A stretch of DNA of 64,000 nucleotides from Geoalkalibacter_A sp034189505 (GCA_034189505.1 JAXHUR010000003.1:4990-68989); one strand, 5' to 3'. Counted from the stretch's first letter, positions 33,386 to 42,382 are shown. Translations and numbers: made by a program. Notes: generated by a model not told the origin, from the letters alone.

Positions 33386-34267
33386 ATGCATCGCAAATTG
33401 AGCAATATCTTTTATGAAGTTCGTGACCCCGTTCTGGAGTGGGACGATATCGGCGGCTATTCGGAAGTCAAGCAGACTCTACGCGAAATGGTCTGCCTGC
33501 CGCTGATGAAGCCGGAATTGATCTCTCTGCACAATCTCGGCCTGCCCGCCGGAGTGATGATGTGGGGCCCTTTGGGAACCGGCATCACTATGCTGGCCGA
33601 GGCTTGCGCGCGCGAGGCCGGAGTCTCCTTCGTCTATGTCTCCGGGCAGGAGATGCTGGGCAAGGGCGGCGAGCTGGTGGAAGCTTTCGACTGCGCCGTG
33701 CATGAAGCGCCCTGCGTGCTGTTTGTCTCGGATTGCGAGTGGCTTGCCCCCCGCGCGGGTTGCGATTACGAGTGGGGGCCGGGAAACTTTCGGGCGATTC
33801 CGCCCACCTTTGCCGACAAAGACCTGTCGCGACTCTTTATCGAACAGGTCGACCGCATTAACAGTGTGGCTGATGTGGCGCTGATGGGCTCCTGCTATCG
33901 CATCGATACGGTCGATCAGGCGTTGATCAAGGAGAAGAAGCGCTTTAACCGCAAGGTGTTTGTGCCGCCGCCGACTGCGAAGGATCGCGAGGGGATGCTT
34001 GAAATCTACCTCAAGCGCATGCCCAATCTGGCGGATGACGTCGACCGGCGCGCCCTGGCCGAGGCGGCTGAAGGCTATGTCGGATGGGATATCGAAAGCC
34101 TTTGCAAGCGTGCGACAGTCAATGCCATCAAGGAAGATTCCCGCATTGTGACCATGGCTCATTTCACGAAAGCCCTGGAAGAGATCCGCCCTTTTCTGAC
34201 CCCCGATATGACGGAGAAGTATCACCGGATCCGCACCATGGACTGTCCCCATCATTATGAATTCTGA
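33386..34267 (+). CDS. AAA-family protein with degenerate ATPase motifs
   Basis: 293 aa from ATG 33386; the frame extends back to 33233, but the added residues look unlike protein-coding sequence. It is clearly of the Cdc48/proteasomal AAA type: DPVLEWDDIGGYSEVKQTLREMV, then GPLGTGIT where GPPGTGKT is expected (the Walker A Lys is Ile), VLFVSDCEWLAPR in place of IIFIDEIDALAPR (Walker B D-E is S-D), and LMGSCYRIDTVDQALI in place of ATNRPDxxDPAL (sensor-1 Asn is Cys). The lid EAAEGYVGWDIESLCKRATVNAI is normal. It probably cannot hydrolyse ATP normally; a scaffold or regulatory role is inferred. Confidence 0.85.
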   Translation: MHRKLSNIFYEVRDPVLEWDDIGGYSEVKQTLREMVCLPLMKPELISLHNLGLPAGVMMWGPLGTGITMLAEACAREAGVSFVYVSGQEMLGKGGELVEAFDCAVHEAPCVLFVSDCEWLAPRAGCDYEWGPGNFRAIPPTFADKDLSRLFIEQVDRINSVADVALMGSCYRIDTVDQALIKEKKRFNRKVFVPPPTAKDREGMLEIYLKRMPNLADDVDRRALAEAAEGYVGWDIESLCKRATVNAIKEDSRIVTMAHFTKALEEIRPFLTPDMTEKYHRIRTMDCPHHYEF

Positions 34268-34305
34268 TTATACCCGAACCTCTGCCTCCGGATGCGAGAT
34301 CGACC

Positions 34306-35262
34306 GTGCCTGATTCGGCCCTGACCCAGTTCCTGTCGGTAATCGTCGAAGAAATCCGCCGCATGTGGTGGTTTTTTCTGGTGGCCTGCCTGCTGGTCGG
34401 CATCATCAAGGGGTATAAGCTCGATCTCAAAATCCGACATGCGGTCAACCGCAGCGGATTCTGGGGAATTCTGATCGCCATTGCGGTCGGCATGGTCTCT
34501 CCGCTGTGCGCCTGCGGCATCCTGCCCGTGGTAATTTCTCTGGCGCTGATGGGGACACCGCTGCCGCCGCTGATGGCTTTGCTGGCAACCTCTCCGACCA
34601 TGGGACCTGATGCTCTGCTGCTGACCTGGCGCGGGCTGGGCAGCGATCTGGCGATCTGGAAAATCATCGGTTCCGGCGTGCTCGGCCTGTGCGCCGGAGC
34701 CGTTACGCTGATGCTGGAGCGTCGCGGCTGGCTCAACAGCGACCTGGTGCGGCTCAAGCCCGTCTACCGAGAGGATGGCACGCTGGCCAGCGCCCATGAA
34801 GTGGGCAAGGCCTATGGGATCAAGCTTAAAACCATGACGGTTGAGCCTCGTGCAAACCGAGCCCGGTTTATTTTTGATCGCACCGTCGATGCGGCCTTGT
34901 TCACCGGGAAGTTTCTGCTGCTGGCGATTGTGCTGGAGGCGCTGCTGGTGACCTTCGTGCCGATCTCCTGGATCACCGTACTGGTGGGACAGCCCGGCAT
35001 TCAGTCCCTGGTGGCCGCATCCCTGATCGGCCTGCCGCTGCCGAGCAATCAGATCCCCATCATACCGATCCTGGCCGGACTCATCGAGCGCGGCATCGAT
35101 CCGGGGGCGGCACTGACCCTGCTGCTTGCCGGCCCGGTCACCAGCCTGCCTGCGATCATTGCCCTGTGGGGGATGTTTCATCGCCGTGTGGTCGGAGTCT
35201 TTCTGGCGGTCGGCCTGTGCGCGTCAATCGGAGTAGGCTGGATTTATCAGTTGACCCTCTGA
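34306..35262 (+). CDS. ArsP/DUF318-family permease
   Basis: 318 aa with a GTG start at 34306. About eight membrane segments in two halves. The first half holds the family signature SPLCACGILPVVISLALMG with LLATSPTMGPD; the second half repeats it as LPLPSNQIPIIPILAGL and LAGPVTSLPAI. PF03773-type permeases export organoarsenicals or metal complexes through a Cys-containing pore. The two-Cys CxC here could bind soft metals. Substrate not determinable. Start is uncertain (ribosome site weak). Confidence 0.82.
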   Translation: MPDSALTQFLSVIVEEIRRMWWFFLVACLLVGIIKGYKLDLKIRHAVNRSGFWGILIAIAVGMVSPLCACGILPVVISLALMGTPLPPLMALLATSPTMGPDALLLTWRGLGSDLAIWKIIGSGVLGLCAGAVTLMLERRGWLNSDLVRLKPVYREDGTLASAHEVGKAYGIKLKTMTVEPRANRARFIFDRTVDAALFTGKFLLLAIVLEALLVTFVPISWITVLVGQPGIQSLVAASLIGLPLPSNQIPIIPILAGLIERGIDPGAALTLLLAGPVTSLPAIIALWGMFHRRVVGVFLAVGLCASIGVGWIYQLTL

Positions 35263-35358
35263 TTGCTGCTCCGGCCTTGTTGGTTGTCGGACCGGGAGCT
35301 GTCGCCTGCAACGATCGAGTTGACGATTTTCTGCCAATATCCCGGGAGTATTTGCCTG

Positions 35359-36411
35359 ATGCCTTCAATCTGCGTTTTTCTCGCCCTGATATTTTTTGCT
35401 TTTCCGTTTTGCGTACCGCAATCCGGCGCGGCTGCCGCGGTGGAACTCTCGGGCAAGGTGGCTGATGATAAGCGGCTGCCGGTTTCCGGGATGCACGTCG
35501 AGGCCTGGCCCGCTGGCTCTCTTGCCTTGGCCGGCGAAGCTCCCCACCGCAGCGCACCCACGGATGAACAGGGGCACTTCACGCTCACCCTGCCGCAGGG
35601 CGGAGACTATTACCTGCTTGCGCGTGGGGAGGGACACTTCGGTTACTATGGGCGCAACCCGGTGCGTGTGCCCTCCTCAGGTCTTGCCGGAGTCACTCTC
35701 GGAGTGAAAGGGATTTGGCCTCCCGACTTCGATTCGCTGGCGGAGATTTCCCAGGGAATTCTCGGCCGGGTCGCCCATCGCGGCGAGCCTGTGGCGGGGA
35801 CGATGATCCATGTCTACCTCGATCCCTCCAGCGGGTTCAAGGGGATGGGCTTTGCCGTGCTTGGTCCAACGGATGACGAGGGGATGTTCGAGGCCCAGCT
35901 GCCGGTCGGAACCTATTATCTGGTGGCGCGACTGCGCCGGGACGGCTCCATGGTGGGGCCGCTGCGTGCCGGTGATTTTATCGGCTATTGGCATGGCAAT
36001 CCCCTGCGGGTCGAAACCGGGCAAGTTCAGAGAGCGGCGATTTCGCTGCAGGAGGTCCCGGACAAGGTGGTCGAGCAGGCAGATCATCTCTTCGGCGACA
36101 TCAGCATCTCCGGTCGGGTTGTCGACCCGGAAGGGCAGCCTGTTGCGGGGTTGCGGGTGCTGCTCTATGACAACCCGCGCATGCTCGATCGTCCATTGTT
36201 CGTATCCCAGCCCACCGATGCCGACGGCGCCTACGTGCTCTCGTTCCCCAAGCCTGGCCGTTATTATCTGCGTGCCCGCAGCAACATCGGGGGCGAACCT
36301 GTTTCGGGCGAACTGATGGGGGATTACATGGGTGCGGACGGTGAGGACCTCAAGGTCGAGACGGGTGACCACCTGCAGGGGATCGATATCAAGGTGGAGG
36401 CATTGTGGTAA
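35359..36411 (+). CDS. exported protein with repeated carboxypeptidase-regulatory-like domains
   Basis: 350 aa from ATG 35359 (GGGAG upstream). A signal peptide (LALIFFAFPFCVPQSGAAAA) is followed by three beta-sandwich repeats of about 100 residues, each with a VxDxxxxPVxGxxV start, a TDExGxF/TDADGAY turn and a YYLLAR/YYLVAR/YYLRAR strand. Such CarboxypepD_reg-like repeats are common in secreted and outer-membrane proteins, where they bind partners or surfaces. It overlaps the next lipoprotein gene by 7 bases, so the two are coupled. Confidence 0.8.
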   Translation: MPSICVFLALIFFAFPFCVPQSGAAAAVELSGKVADDKRLPVSGMHVEAWPAGSLALAGEAPHRSAPTDEQGHFTLTLPQGGDYYLLARGEGHFGYYGRNPVRVPSSGLAGVTLGVKGIWPPDFDSLAEISQGILGRVAHRGEPVAGTMIHVYLDPSSGFKGMGFAVLGPTDDEGMFEAQLPVGTYYLVARLRRDGSMVGPLRAGDFIGYWHGNPLRVETGQVQRAAISLQEVPDKVVEQADHLFGDISISGRVVDPEGQPVAGLRVLLYDNPRMLDRPLFVSQPTDADGAYVLSFPKPGRYYLRARSNIGGEPVSGELMGDYMGADGEDLKVETGDHLQGIDIKVEALW

Positions 36412-38312
36412 GGACGGTTGTGCTGATCGTACTGCCTGTTTTTTCTCTTGTTTTTTCTGCCGGATGCCTGCCGCAGCCGGACTCCTCTGCCCTGCAGCGT
36501 CTGCCCGAAGCGGTTCCACACGAGCCGGTGCGTTTGTCAGGGGATGTCCGTCTGACCGAGGACACCTTCTGGAATGGCTCCATCGTTATCGATGGCACGG
36601 TGCATTTAATCAAGGGAAAAACCTTGACCATCGCCCCGGGGGCTGATATTGCCTTCGTGCGCCGGGACGCTGATCAGGATGGTCTTGGCGACGCCGGACT
36701 GATGATCGACGGTGAACTTGTGGCCGTGGGAACGCCTGCGGCGCCCATCCGCTTTCACAGCGCTGAAGCCGCTCCCCGCCCGGGCGACTGGCTCGAAATC
36801 CATGTCGATTTTTCACCGCGCATCGAACTGCGCTATTGCGAGATTCGCCATTCCGCCCACGGCCTCCATGCTCATTTCACCAAGGGAGTGGTCGAGGACT
36901 GCGTTCTGGCTGAAAATATTGACGGCACCCGGCTCGGGCGGTCGCGTTTCGCTCTGCGCAACAATCTGATTGAACGCAACATCGGCAAGGGGATCAATTT
37001 CCGTGACTCACGGCTTGAGATCCGACGCAACATCCTGCGCTATAACCGGGTGGGGATCTTTCTTTTCGAAAAAGATCGGGACTCTCTGATTCAGGAGAAC
37101 AATTTTTACGACAATGATCTGCATCTGCGCCTCGGGGATTTTTTCACCGGTCACCTGACGCTTTCCCAAAACTGGTGGCAGGGAGCTGCGGCGCAGGAAG
37201 CCGCCTCCCGCATTCACGACCGGGGGGAGGATCCACAAATCGGCACGGTCAATATTGCGCCGGTCGATCGATGGATAGCAGGCAGCGGTCCACGCGATGA
37301 TCTGTCGCTGACTCCCCTGTGGCAGCAGGAGACGGGAGGTTTTGTGGATATGCTCTCCGCAGGCGTTGACGACACCCTTTATGTCGGTTCCTGGGACGGC
37401 ACCCTGCGAGCGCTTGACCTGAACGGGAGTGTCCTCTGGACCCGGCCGCTGGGGGATGTCATCGACGCAGCTCCTGCGGTGCAGGATGATCGACTGTTCG
37501 TGCAGACCTGGGGGCGGCGCGTTTATGCTCTGGGCCGTGGCCATGGAGAGATTCTGTGGCAGTGGTCCTATCCTCCATCCGGGACCGACGATCATCGGCA
37601 GGGTGCGTTGATGACGCGCGGCGATCTGCTGCTGGTGCCCGCGTGGAATGGCACGCTTTACGCGTTGTCGCAGGACAACGGCGAACCCAAGTGGTCCCTC
37701 GAGCTGGGGGCCGCTCTGAGGGCAGCGCCCGCTCTGGACCGGGAATCGCTGTGGATTGGCAACACCCACGGCGAGGTCTTTAAGGTCGGTCCGGCAGGCG
37801 AGATTCTTTGTCGCTCCAACCTGGGGGGCGCGGTTTTGACTCCTGCCGGCATAAGCAGCGAGGGGCCGGTTTTTCTGACGCGCGACGGAATTTTGAACGC
37901 TCTGGATCAGGACGGTGTTTCCCGCTGGCGGACAGAGTTGGACGAAGTCTGTTTTTACGCTGCACCGGTGCTCTCCGGCGACGCAATGTTCGTGGCCACC
38001 GCCGGCGGGAGTTTGTGGAAAATCGACACCGACAATGGCGCCGTTCTGTGGCGGACTCGCCTGTCCGGACCCGCTTACGCCACCCCGGTGGTTCATGGCG
38101 GACGGGTCTATGTTGGGGATAACGAAGGGACGCTGCAGGTGTTCAACGCCGACAGCGGAGCCCTTCTTGTCAAACAGGCTTTGCCCGCTGCCATCCAGGG
38201 CGGGCCCGCCGTCCGGGGGGAATCCCTGGCGCTGGGTGCACGCGATGGTGCCGTGCATCTTTTCCGGATAACTCCCTCCGTTGCCATGGGAGTTTCAAGC
38301 GAGGTTTTCTGA
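36405..38312 (+). CDS. lipoprotein with beta-helix and PQQ-like beta-propeller
   Basis: 635 aa with a GTG start overlapping the upstream gene by 7 bases (AGGTGGAGG upstream). Signal peptide with lipobox FSAGC (Cys22). Residues ~60-270 form a right-handed beta-helix (CEIRHSAHGLHAHF, NNLIERNIGKGINF, NILRYNRVGIFLFEKD, LIQENNFYDN), and residues ~310-625 form a PQQ/WD40-like propeller with repeated GTLYAL, ILWQW, VLWTRPLGD, GRVYVG units. Probably a periplasmic or outer-membrane-facing scaffold. No PQQ-binding or heme motif is seen. TonB or assembly links are not evident. Confidence 0.8.
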   Translation: MVRTVVLIVLPVFSLVFSAGCLPQPDSSALQRLPEAVPHEPVRLSGDVRLTEDTFWNGSIVIDGTVHLIKGKTLTIAPGADIAFVRRDADQDGLGDAGLMIDGELVAVGTPAAPIRFHSAEAAPRPGDWLEIHVDFSPRIELRYCEIRHSAHGLHAHFTKGVVEDCVLAENIDGTRLGRSRFALRNNLIERNIGKGINFRDSRLEIRRNILRYNRVGIFLFEKDRDSLIQENNFYDNDLHLRLGDFFTGHLTLSQNWWQGAAAQEAASRIHDRGEDPQIGTVNIAPVDRWIAGSGPRDDLSLTPLWQQETGGFVDMLSAGVDDTLYVGSWDGTLRALDLNGSVLWTRPLGDVIDAAPAVQDDRLFVQTWGRRVYALGRGHGEILWQWSYPPSGTDDHRQGALMTRGDLLLVPAWNGTLYALSQDNGEPKWSLELGAALRAAPALDRESLWIGNTHGEVFKVGPAGEILCRSNLGGAVLTPAGISSEGPVFLTRDGILNALDQDGVSRWRTELDEVCFYAAPVLSGDAMFVATAGGSLWKIDTDNGAVLWRTRLSGPAYATPVVHGGRVYVGDNEGTLQVFNADSGALLVKQALPAAIQGGPAVRGESLALGARDGAVHLFRITPSVAMGVSSEVF

Positions 38313-38437
38313 TGGCGCTGTCCCAAGAAATCATCCGCATTCATCTGCCGGCAGCTCTGGTCGTGGGGGCAGGCGCCACCCGCCTTTTCCTTTGCCGAAA
38401 CCGCGCTCTTGCTTCGGGGGAGCCGAGGCGGCGGTGA
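38312..38437 (+). pseudogene. 41-codon frame coupled to upstream gene, perhaps a broken gene start
   Basis: ATG at 38312 overlaps the preceding stop by one base (TGATG), with GAGG eight to ten bases upstream, a layout typical of a coupled downstream gene. The product MALSQEIIRIHLPAALVVG continues for only 41 residues and ends in an Arg-rich run, so the original gene may have been truncated or frameshifted. No family recognised. Confidence 0.3.
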
Positions 38438-38816
38438 ATCAGGCATTGTTTCGAGGTTGTACCCTGGCGCTCAAGGCCGTGCGCGAGTCAAATTAAATAA
38501 AACGGGCCGCCGGCGGATCAGGATTACGTTGACGCGCGCGACAACTTGGTGGGGATCTGCCACGAAAACGCTTCGCTCACCGGAATCTTCCGAACATCCG
38601 ACGATCTTTTTTGACCGCGACGACTATCCCGCAGTAGACTGTGGCGAAGACATGGCCGGTGCGGGTGGTCCCGTCGACCTTGTGCTGTACGGTCTCCGGC
38701 GAACGGCGCCTGTAAGTGATGCGGAGCCGCGCCGGTAAATTTATGAATTCTGCTTCTTCTGAACCGCATTTGCGCAAATTCAGGAGAAGATCAATCTTTA
38801 TCGGGAGGTTTTTTCG
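38438..38816. other. gene-poor stretch of about 380 bases
   Basis: No convincing gene on either strand. Several short frames (for example one encoding DNLVGICHENASLTGIF near 38545-38610, without a start codon) look like remnants of coding sequence. Reverse-strand frames here continue under the next gene and are shadows. A good ribosome site for the next gene (GGGAGG, ~38800) closes the region. Confidence 0.4.
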
Positions 38817-39422
38817 ATGAACCGGATTGCAACCTGGCTTCTGATTGTTTTTGCAACGGTTTGCGTTGTGTCCTCCGGTGCCGGGCAAGCCACCGCCTGC
38901 GTGGGCAAAACTCTTGTAATCGGGACCACGCCGAGCGCGCAGCAGCAGCTGCTGGCCGAGATCGTCTCTCTTCTGATCTCCGAGCGCACCGGCACGACCG
39001 TCAAGATCGAGCGTTTTGAGGGGGCCGACGCGACTCACCAGGCGCAGATGCGCGCTGAGGTCGATATCACCATCGGCTACACAGGGGAAGGCTGGGTGCG
39101 CGTGCTGCAGCAAGCTCCGGCGGATGATGCTCAGGCCGTCTTCGATCAGGTCAAGGAGCGCTACAACAAAGAGTTGAATCTGATCTGGCTGCAGCCCTTT
39201 GGTTTTGAACATCCGTCTTCAGTTTCGGCTGAGCGGGCCGATCAGGTCGCGCCGGTGGTTCGCAAGGATACGCTGAAAAAGTTTCCCGCCCTGGCGCGCT
39301 TGATCAATAAGCTCGGCGGTGCGATCGACAACGAAAATCTCGACGCTCTGGATCGGCAGGCTCAGGAGCGTGCCATGCGGGATGTGGCGCGTGATTTTCT
39401 GCGCGACAACCGGTTGATCTGA
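38817..39422 (+). CDS. short OpuAC-type periplasmic substrate-binding protein
   Basis: 201 aa with a signal peptide (ATWLLIVFATVCVVSSGAGQATA). Core: KTLVIGTTPSAQQQLLAEIVSLLISERTGTTVKIERFEG and VDITIGYTGEGWVRVL, like the N-terminal lobe of glycine-betaine/choline-type binding proteins (PF04069). Family members are usually 270-300 aa; this one is shorter and no ABC permease or ATPase is adjacent, so its job may differ from uptake. It lies in a row of exported or membrane redox genes. Confidence 0.75.
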   Translation: MNRIATWLLIVFATVCVVSSGAGQATACVGKTLVIGTTPSAQQQLLAEIVSLLISERTGTTVKIERFEGADATHQAQMRAEVDITIGYTGEGWVRVLQQAPADDAQAVFDQVKERYNKELNLIWLQPFGFEHPSSVSAERADQVAPVVRKDTLKKFPALARLINKLGGAIDNENLDALDRQAQERAMRDVARDFLRDNRLI

Positions 39423-39453
39423 GCTGATCTCAATTTTCCGGCGAAAGGATTCT

Positions 39454-40374
39454 ATGGCTTCCATCGATCGTCGTGCCTTCATCCGCAACGCGCTGCGCTG
39501 TGCCTTCGCCGGTGCGGCCTTTGGTGCTCTCCCGCTGCTTGATCTCACGGCGCTTGCCTCGCCTGCACAAGCAAAGGTCAGGCTGGCGCGCCGTCAATCC
39601 TCCGATATCGCTGAACTTGTTTCGCAGACTCTTTCCGCCCTCGGCGGGATGGAGTCTTTCGTGCGTCCCGGCGAAACGGTGGTAATCAAGCCCAACATCG
39701 GCTGGGACCGGACACCGGAAACCGGCGCCAATACTCACCCGCTGGTGGTTCGGGCGCTGGTTGAGCATTGTCTCGAAGCGGGGGCCAAATCCATAGACAT
39801 TTTCGACCGCAGCTGCAACGATCCGCGTCGCTGCTACGTCAGCAGCGGCATCGAGGAGATGGTCAAGGGTTTGAAGTCGGACCAGGTGCGTATCTCCCAC
39901 ATGGATCGCCGCGCCTACCGCGAAATTGCCATCCGCTCCGGCGTTGAACTGCAGCGCTGGCCCTTCTATCAGCCGGCACTGGAGGCCGATCGCTATATCA
40001 ATGTTCCCGTGGCGAAACACCATGGCCTCTCCACCCTCACTCTCGGATTGAAAAACACCATGGGCGTTATCGGCGGCAATCGCGGAGTGCTGCATCGCAG
40101 TCTGCCCGAGGCTCTGGCGGACATCAATACCGTGGTCCATTCGGACCTGACGGTGATCGATGCCACCCGCATTCTGGTGGCCAACGGTCCGCAGGGCGGA
40201 CGACTGGAGGATGTGCGGGAGACCCGCACCCTGATCGCTTCACCCGATATCGTTGCCGCCGACAGTGAGGCCACCCGCCTGTTCGACCTGGACCCTCATG
40301 ACCTGCCCATGATTACGGTGGCGGCACGGCGCGGACTCGGCGTGATGGATCCCGCCCGTATCGAACAGGTCTGA
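39454..40374 (+). CDS. Tat-exported DUF362 protein
   Basis: 306 aa. N-terminus DRRAFIRNALRCAFAGAAFG is a twin-arginine signal, with cleavage expected after ASPAQA. The body carries the DUF362 features VRPGETVVIKPNIGWDRTPETG, YINVPVAKHHGLSTLTLGLKN and MGVIGGNRG. The family is linked to Fe-S proteins, but no CxxCxxC ferredoxin cluster is present in this copy. Tat export suggests folding with a cofactor before transport. It ends 3 bases before the polyferredoxin gene, which is probably its electron partner. Confidence 0.85.
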   Translation: MASIDRRAFIRNALRCAFAGAAFGALPLLDLTALASPAQAKVRLARRQSSDIAELVSQTLSALGGMESFVRPGETVVIKPNIGWDRTPETGANTHPLVVRALVEHCLEAGAKSIDIFDRSCNDPRRCYVSSGIEEMVKGLKSDQVRISHMDRRAYREIAIRSGVELQRWPFYQPALEADRYINVPVAKHHGLSTLTLGLKNTMGVIGGNRGVLHRSLPEALADINTVVHSDLTVIDATRILVANGPQGGRLEDVRETRTLIASPDIVAADSEATRLFDLDPHDLPMITVAARRGLGVMDPARIEQV

Positions 40375-40377
40375 TCC

Positions 40378-41913
40378 GTGCGCCTTTCCTCTCTGCGGAT
40401 TTTTGTCCAGATCTTCTGCCTGCTCGGATTTCTTGTTCTCTTTCTGCTCACGGAGTATCGCGGGCAGGACTCTCTTCAATACCCGGTCAGCCTCCTTTTT
40501 CGCATCGATCCGCTGGCCGCACTGGCCGCTGCCCTGGCACCGGGGGCGTTCAGCCTGGGGCTGCTGTGGCCGGCGCTGGTGGTTATTGCGTTGACTTTCA
40601 TACTCGGACGGTTTTTCTGCGGCTGGATCTGCCCGCTGGGGACCACCCTCGATGGTATGGGGCGTCTGGTCGGGCGCGGACGCGGCAGGAATGTCAAGCC
40701 GTCCTGGCGCCGCCTGAAATATCTGCTTCTGGCTGCGCTTACGGCCGCAGGCCTTTTCGGCCTGCAGCTGTTCGGGCTGTTCGATCCCCTCAGCATCTTT
40801 CTGCGTACCCTGACTCTGAGTCTCTATCCCGCATTCGACCTGATGATGAATGCGGTGTTCGATTTTTTCTACCAGCATGACGTGCCGCTGCTTTCATCAC
40901 TGGTCAACGGCTCCTATGACTTTTTCCGCCAGTACGTTCTGGCTTTTCATCCACCTGTTTTCACTCTGGGACTGTTGACCCTGGCGGTTTTTATCCTTCT
41001 GATCGTCCTGGAGAAGGTCGAGCGACGCTTCTGGTGCAAAAATCTCTGTCCCCTGGGGGCGCTGCTGGGGCTTTGCTCTCGCTATGCGCTGTTGCAGCGC
41101 GAACCTTCCGCCACTTGTTCCGGGTGCGCTTCCTGCCTGCAGAATTGCCGCAGCGGGGTCGACAACGACGGACGCCGCCATCCGGATGAGTGCCTGGTCT
41201 GTCTCGATTGCGGCGGCTTCTGTCCGCAGGAGAAGGTCCGTTTCCAGTGGGGGACACCCCGGCCTTCGGCCGGAGTCGATCTGCCGCGCCGCGACCTGAT
41301 GGTGGCCGTGGCCACTGGTGTTCTGGTGGCGCCGGTGGCGCGTGCCGCTCCGGCCCCGGCGGACCGCCGCTCTTATCTGCTGCGCCCTCCCGGAGCCCTG
41401 GCGGAAGATGAGTTTCTGCGGCGCTGTATCCGTTGCGGAGAGTGTATGAAAGTCTGCATCGGCGGCGCGCTGCATCCGGCCCTGCTTGAAGCGGGGGCCG
41501 TCGGGTTATGGACGCCGCGCCTGGTCCCGCGCATCGGGTATTGCGAATACAACTGCACCCTCTGCGGTCAGGTCTGTCCTACCGGTGCGTTGAAGCTGCT
41601 GCCGCTCGAGGAGAAAAGAAAATTCGTGCTGGGCATTGCCGTGTTCGACCAGGACCGCTGCCTGCCTTTTGCACGCCGTGAAGAATGCCTGGTGTGCGAA
41701 GAGCATTGCCCCACTCCGCAGAAAGCGATTGTCTTTGAAGAGAAAAAGGTACAAACCGCTGAAGGTGTGCGCACATTGAAAATTCCCCGTGTGGTGGCGG
41801 ATCGCTGCATCGGCTGCGGCATCTGCGAGACCCGCTGTCCGGTCGAAGGGGCCTCGGCGATCCGGATCACAAATGAAGGGGAAACGCGCCGCGAGAGAGA
41901 TCCCTGGAGTTGA
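40378..41913 (+). CDS. NapH-NapG-like membrane polyferredoxin fusion
   Basis: 511 aa, GTG start at 40378. The first ~300 residues are NapH-like: membrane segments with FCGWICPLGTTLDGMGR and FWCKNLCPLGALLGL, then CSGCASCLQNC and CLVCLDCGGFCP. At about residue 302 there is RRDLMVAVATGVLVAPVARA, a twin-arginine-like hydrophobic segment, and after it a NapG-like part with four cluster motifs (CIRCGECMKVC, CTLCGQVCP, CLVCEEHCP, CIGCGICETRCP). NapG and NapH are normally separate quinol-dehydrogenase subunits. Here they are joined, implying electron flow from quinol to several 4Fe-4S centres. Confidence 0.88.
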   Translation: MRLSSLRIFVQIFCLLGFLVLFLLTEYRGQDSLQYPVSLLFRIDPLAALAAALAPGAFSLGLLWPALVVIALTFILGRFFCGWICPLGTTLDGMGRLVGRGRGRNVKPSWRRLKYLLLAALTAAGLFGLQLFGLFDPLSIFLRTLTLSLYPAFDLMMNAVFDFFYQHDVPLLSSLVNGSYDFFRQYVLAFHPPVFTLGLLTLAVFILLIVLEKVERRFWCKNLCPLGALLGLCSRYALLQREPSATCSGCASCLQNCRSGVDNDGRRHPDECLVCLDCGGFCPQEKVRFQWGTPRPSAGVDLPRRDLMVAVATGVLVAPVARAAPAPADRRSYLLRPPGALAEDEFLRRCIRCGECMKVCIGGALHPALLEAGAVGLWTPRLVPRIGYCEYNCTLCGQVCPTGALKLLPLEEKRKFVLGIAVFDQDRCLPFARREECLVCEEHCPTPQKAIVFEEKKVQTAEGVRTLKIPRVVADRCIGCGICETRCPVEGASAIRITNEGETRRERDPWS

Positions 41914-42069
41914 CCCTGATCGCTTGCAATTCTTCCTCCCTAAGGTAAAGTCCTCATAAAAGATTCACATGACGAAGAAGAGGCGACGTACATGTTGCTC
42001 ATCACGGTGCAAGTCGTCTGGATTGCTGCCGGGAAGCGAAACTGTTGGAGATTTTGTTGGAGGAAAAAG

Positions 42070-42366
42070 ATGGATACCCACGAAAAAAAAGAGATTTACC
42101 GGGCCAAAATAGAAGCCCAGCTTGATGAATGGGGGGCACGCATCGACCAGCTCAAAGCCAAAGCCAAGCAGGCCGATGCCGATATGCGCATCAAGCTTGA
42201 TGAACAGATTCAATCTTTGAAAAAACGCCGCGAGGATCTGCGCGGCCGACTTGATGAACTTAAAAAATCAAGCGGTGACGCGTGGCACTCCATCAGCGAA
42301 GGGATTGATCATGCGATGGACGATCTGAAAGGTGCCTGGGAAGAGGCCAGGAAGAAGTTCAAGTAA
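42070..42366 (+). CDS. short coiled-coil protein
   Basis: 98 aa from ATG 42070 (GGAGGAAAAAG upstream); a longer frame to 41992 adds Trp/Cys-rich residues that do not look real. Heptad-rich Lys/Glu/Leu helix (YRAKIEAQLDEWGARIDQL, DEQIQSLKKRREDLRGRL) with a second amphipathic helix (EGIDHAMDDLKGAWEEARKKFK). Resembles small stress- or envelope-associated coiled-coil proteins common in these bacteria. Role unknown. A strong terminator follows. Confidence 0.75.
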   Translation: MDTHEKKEIYRAKIEAQLDEWGARIDQLKAKAKQADADMRIKLDEQIQSLKKRREDLRGRLDELKKSSGDAWHSISEGIDHAMDDLKGAWEEARKKFK

Positions 42367-42382
42367 CGCGGATCACCATGAA

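Noticed and set aside
38577..39212. 211-codon minus-strand frame
   Set aside because: It runs under the start of the OpuAC-like gene, which has a signal peptide and ribosome site; the minus-strand product has no recognisable features.
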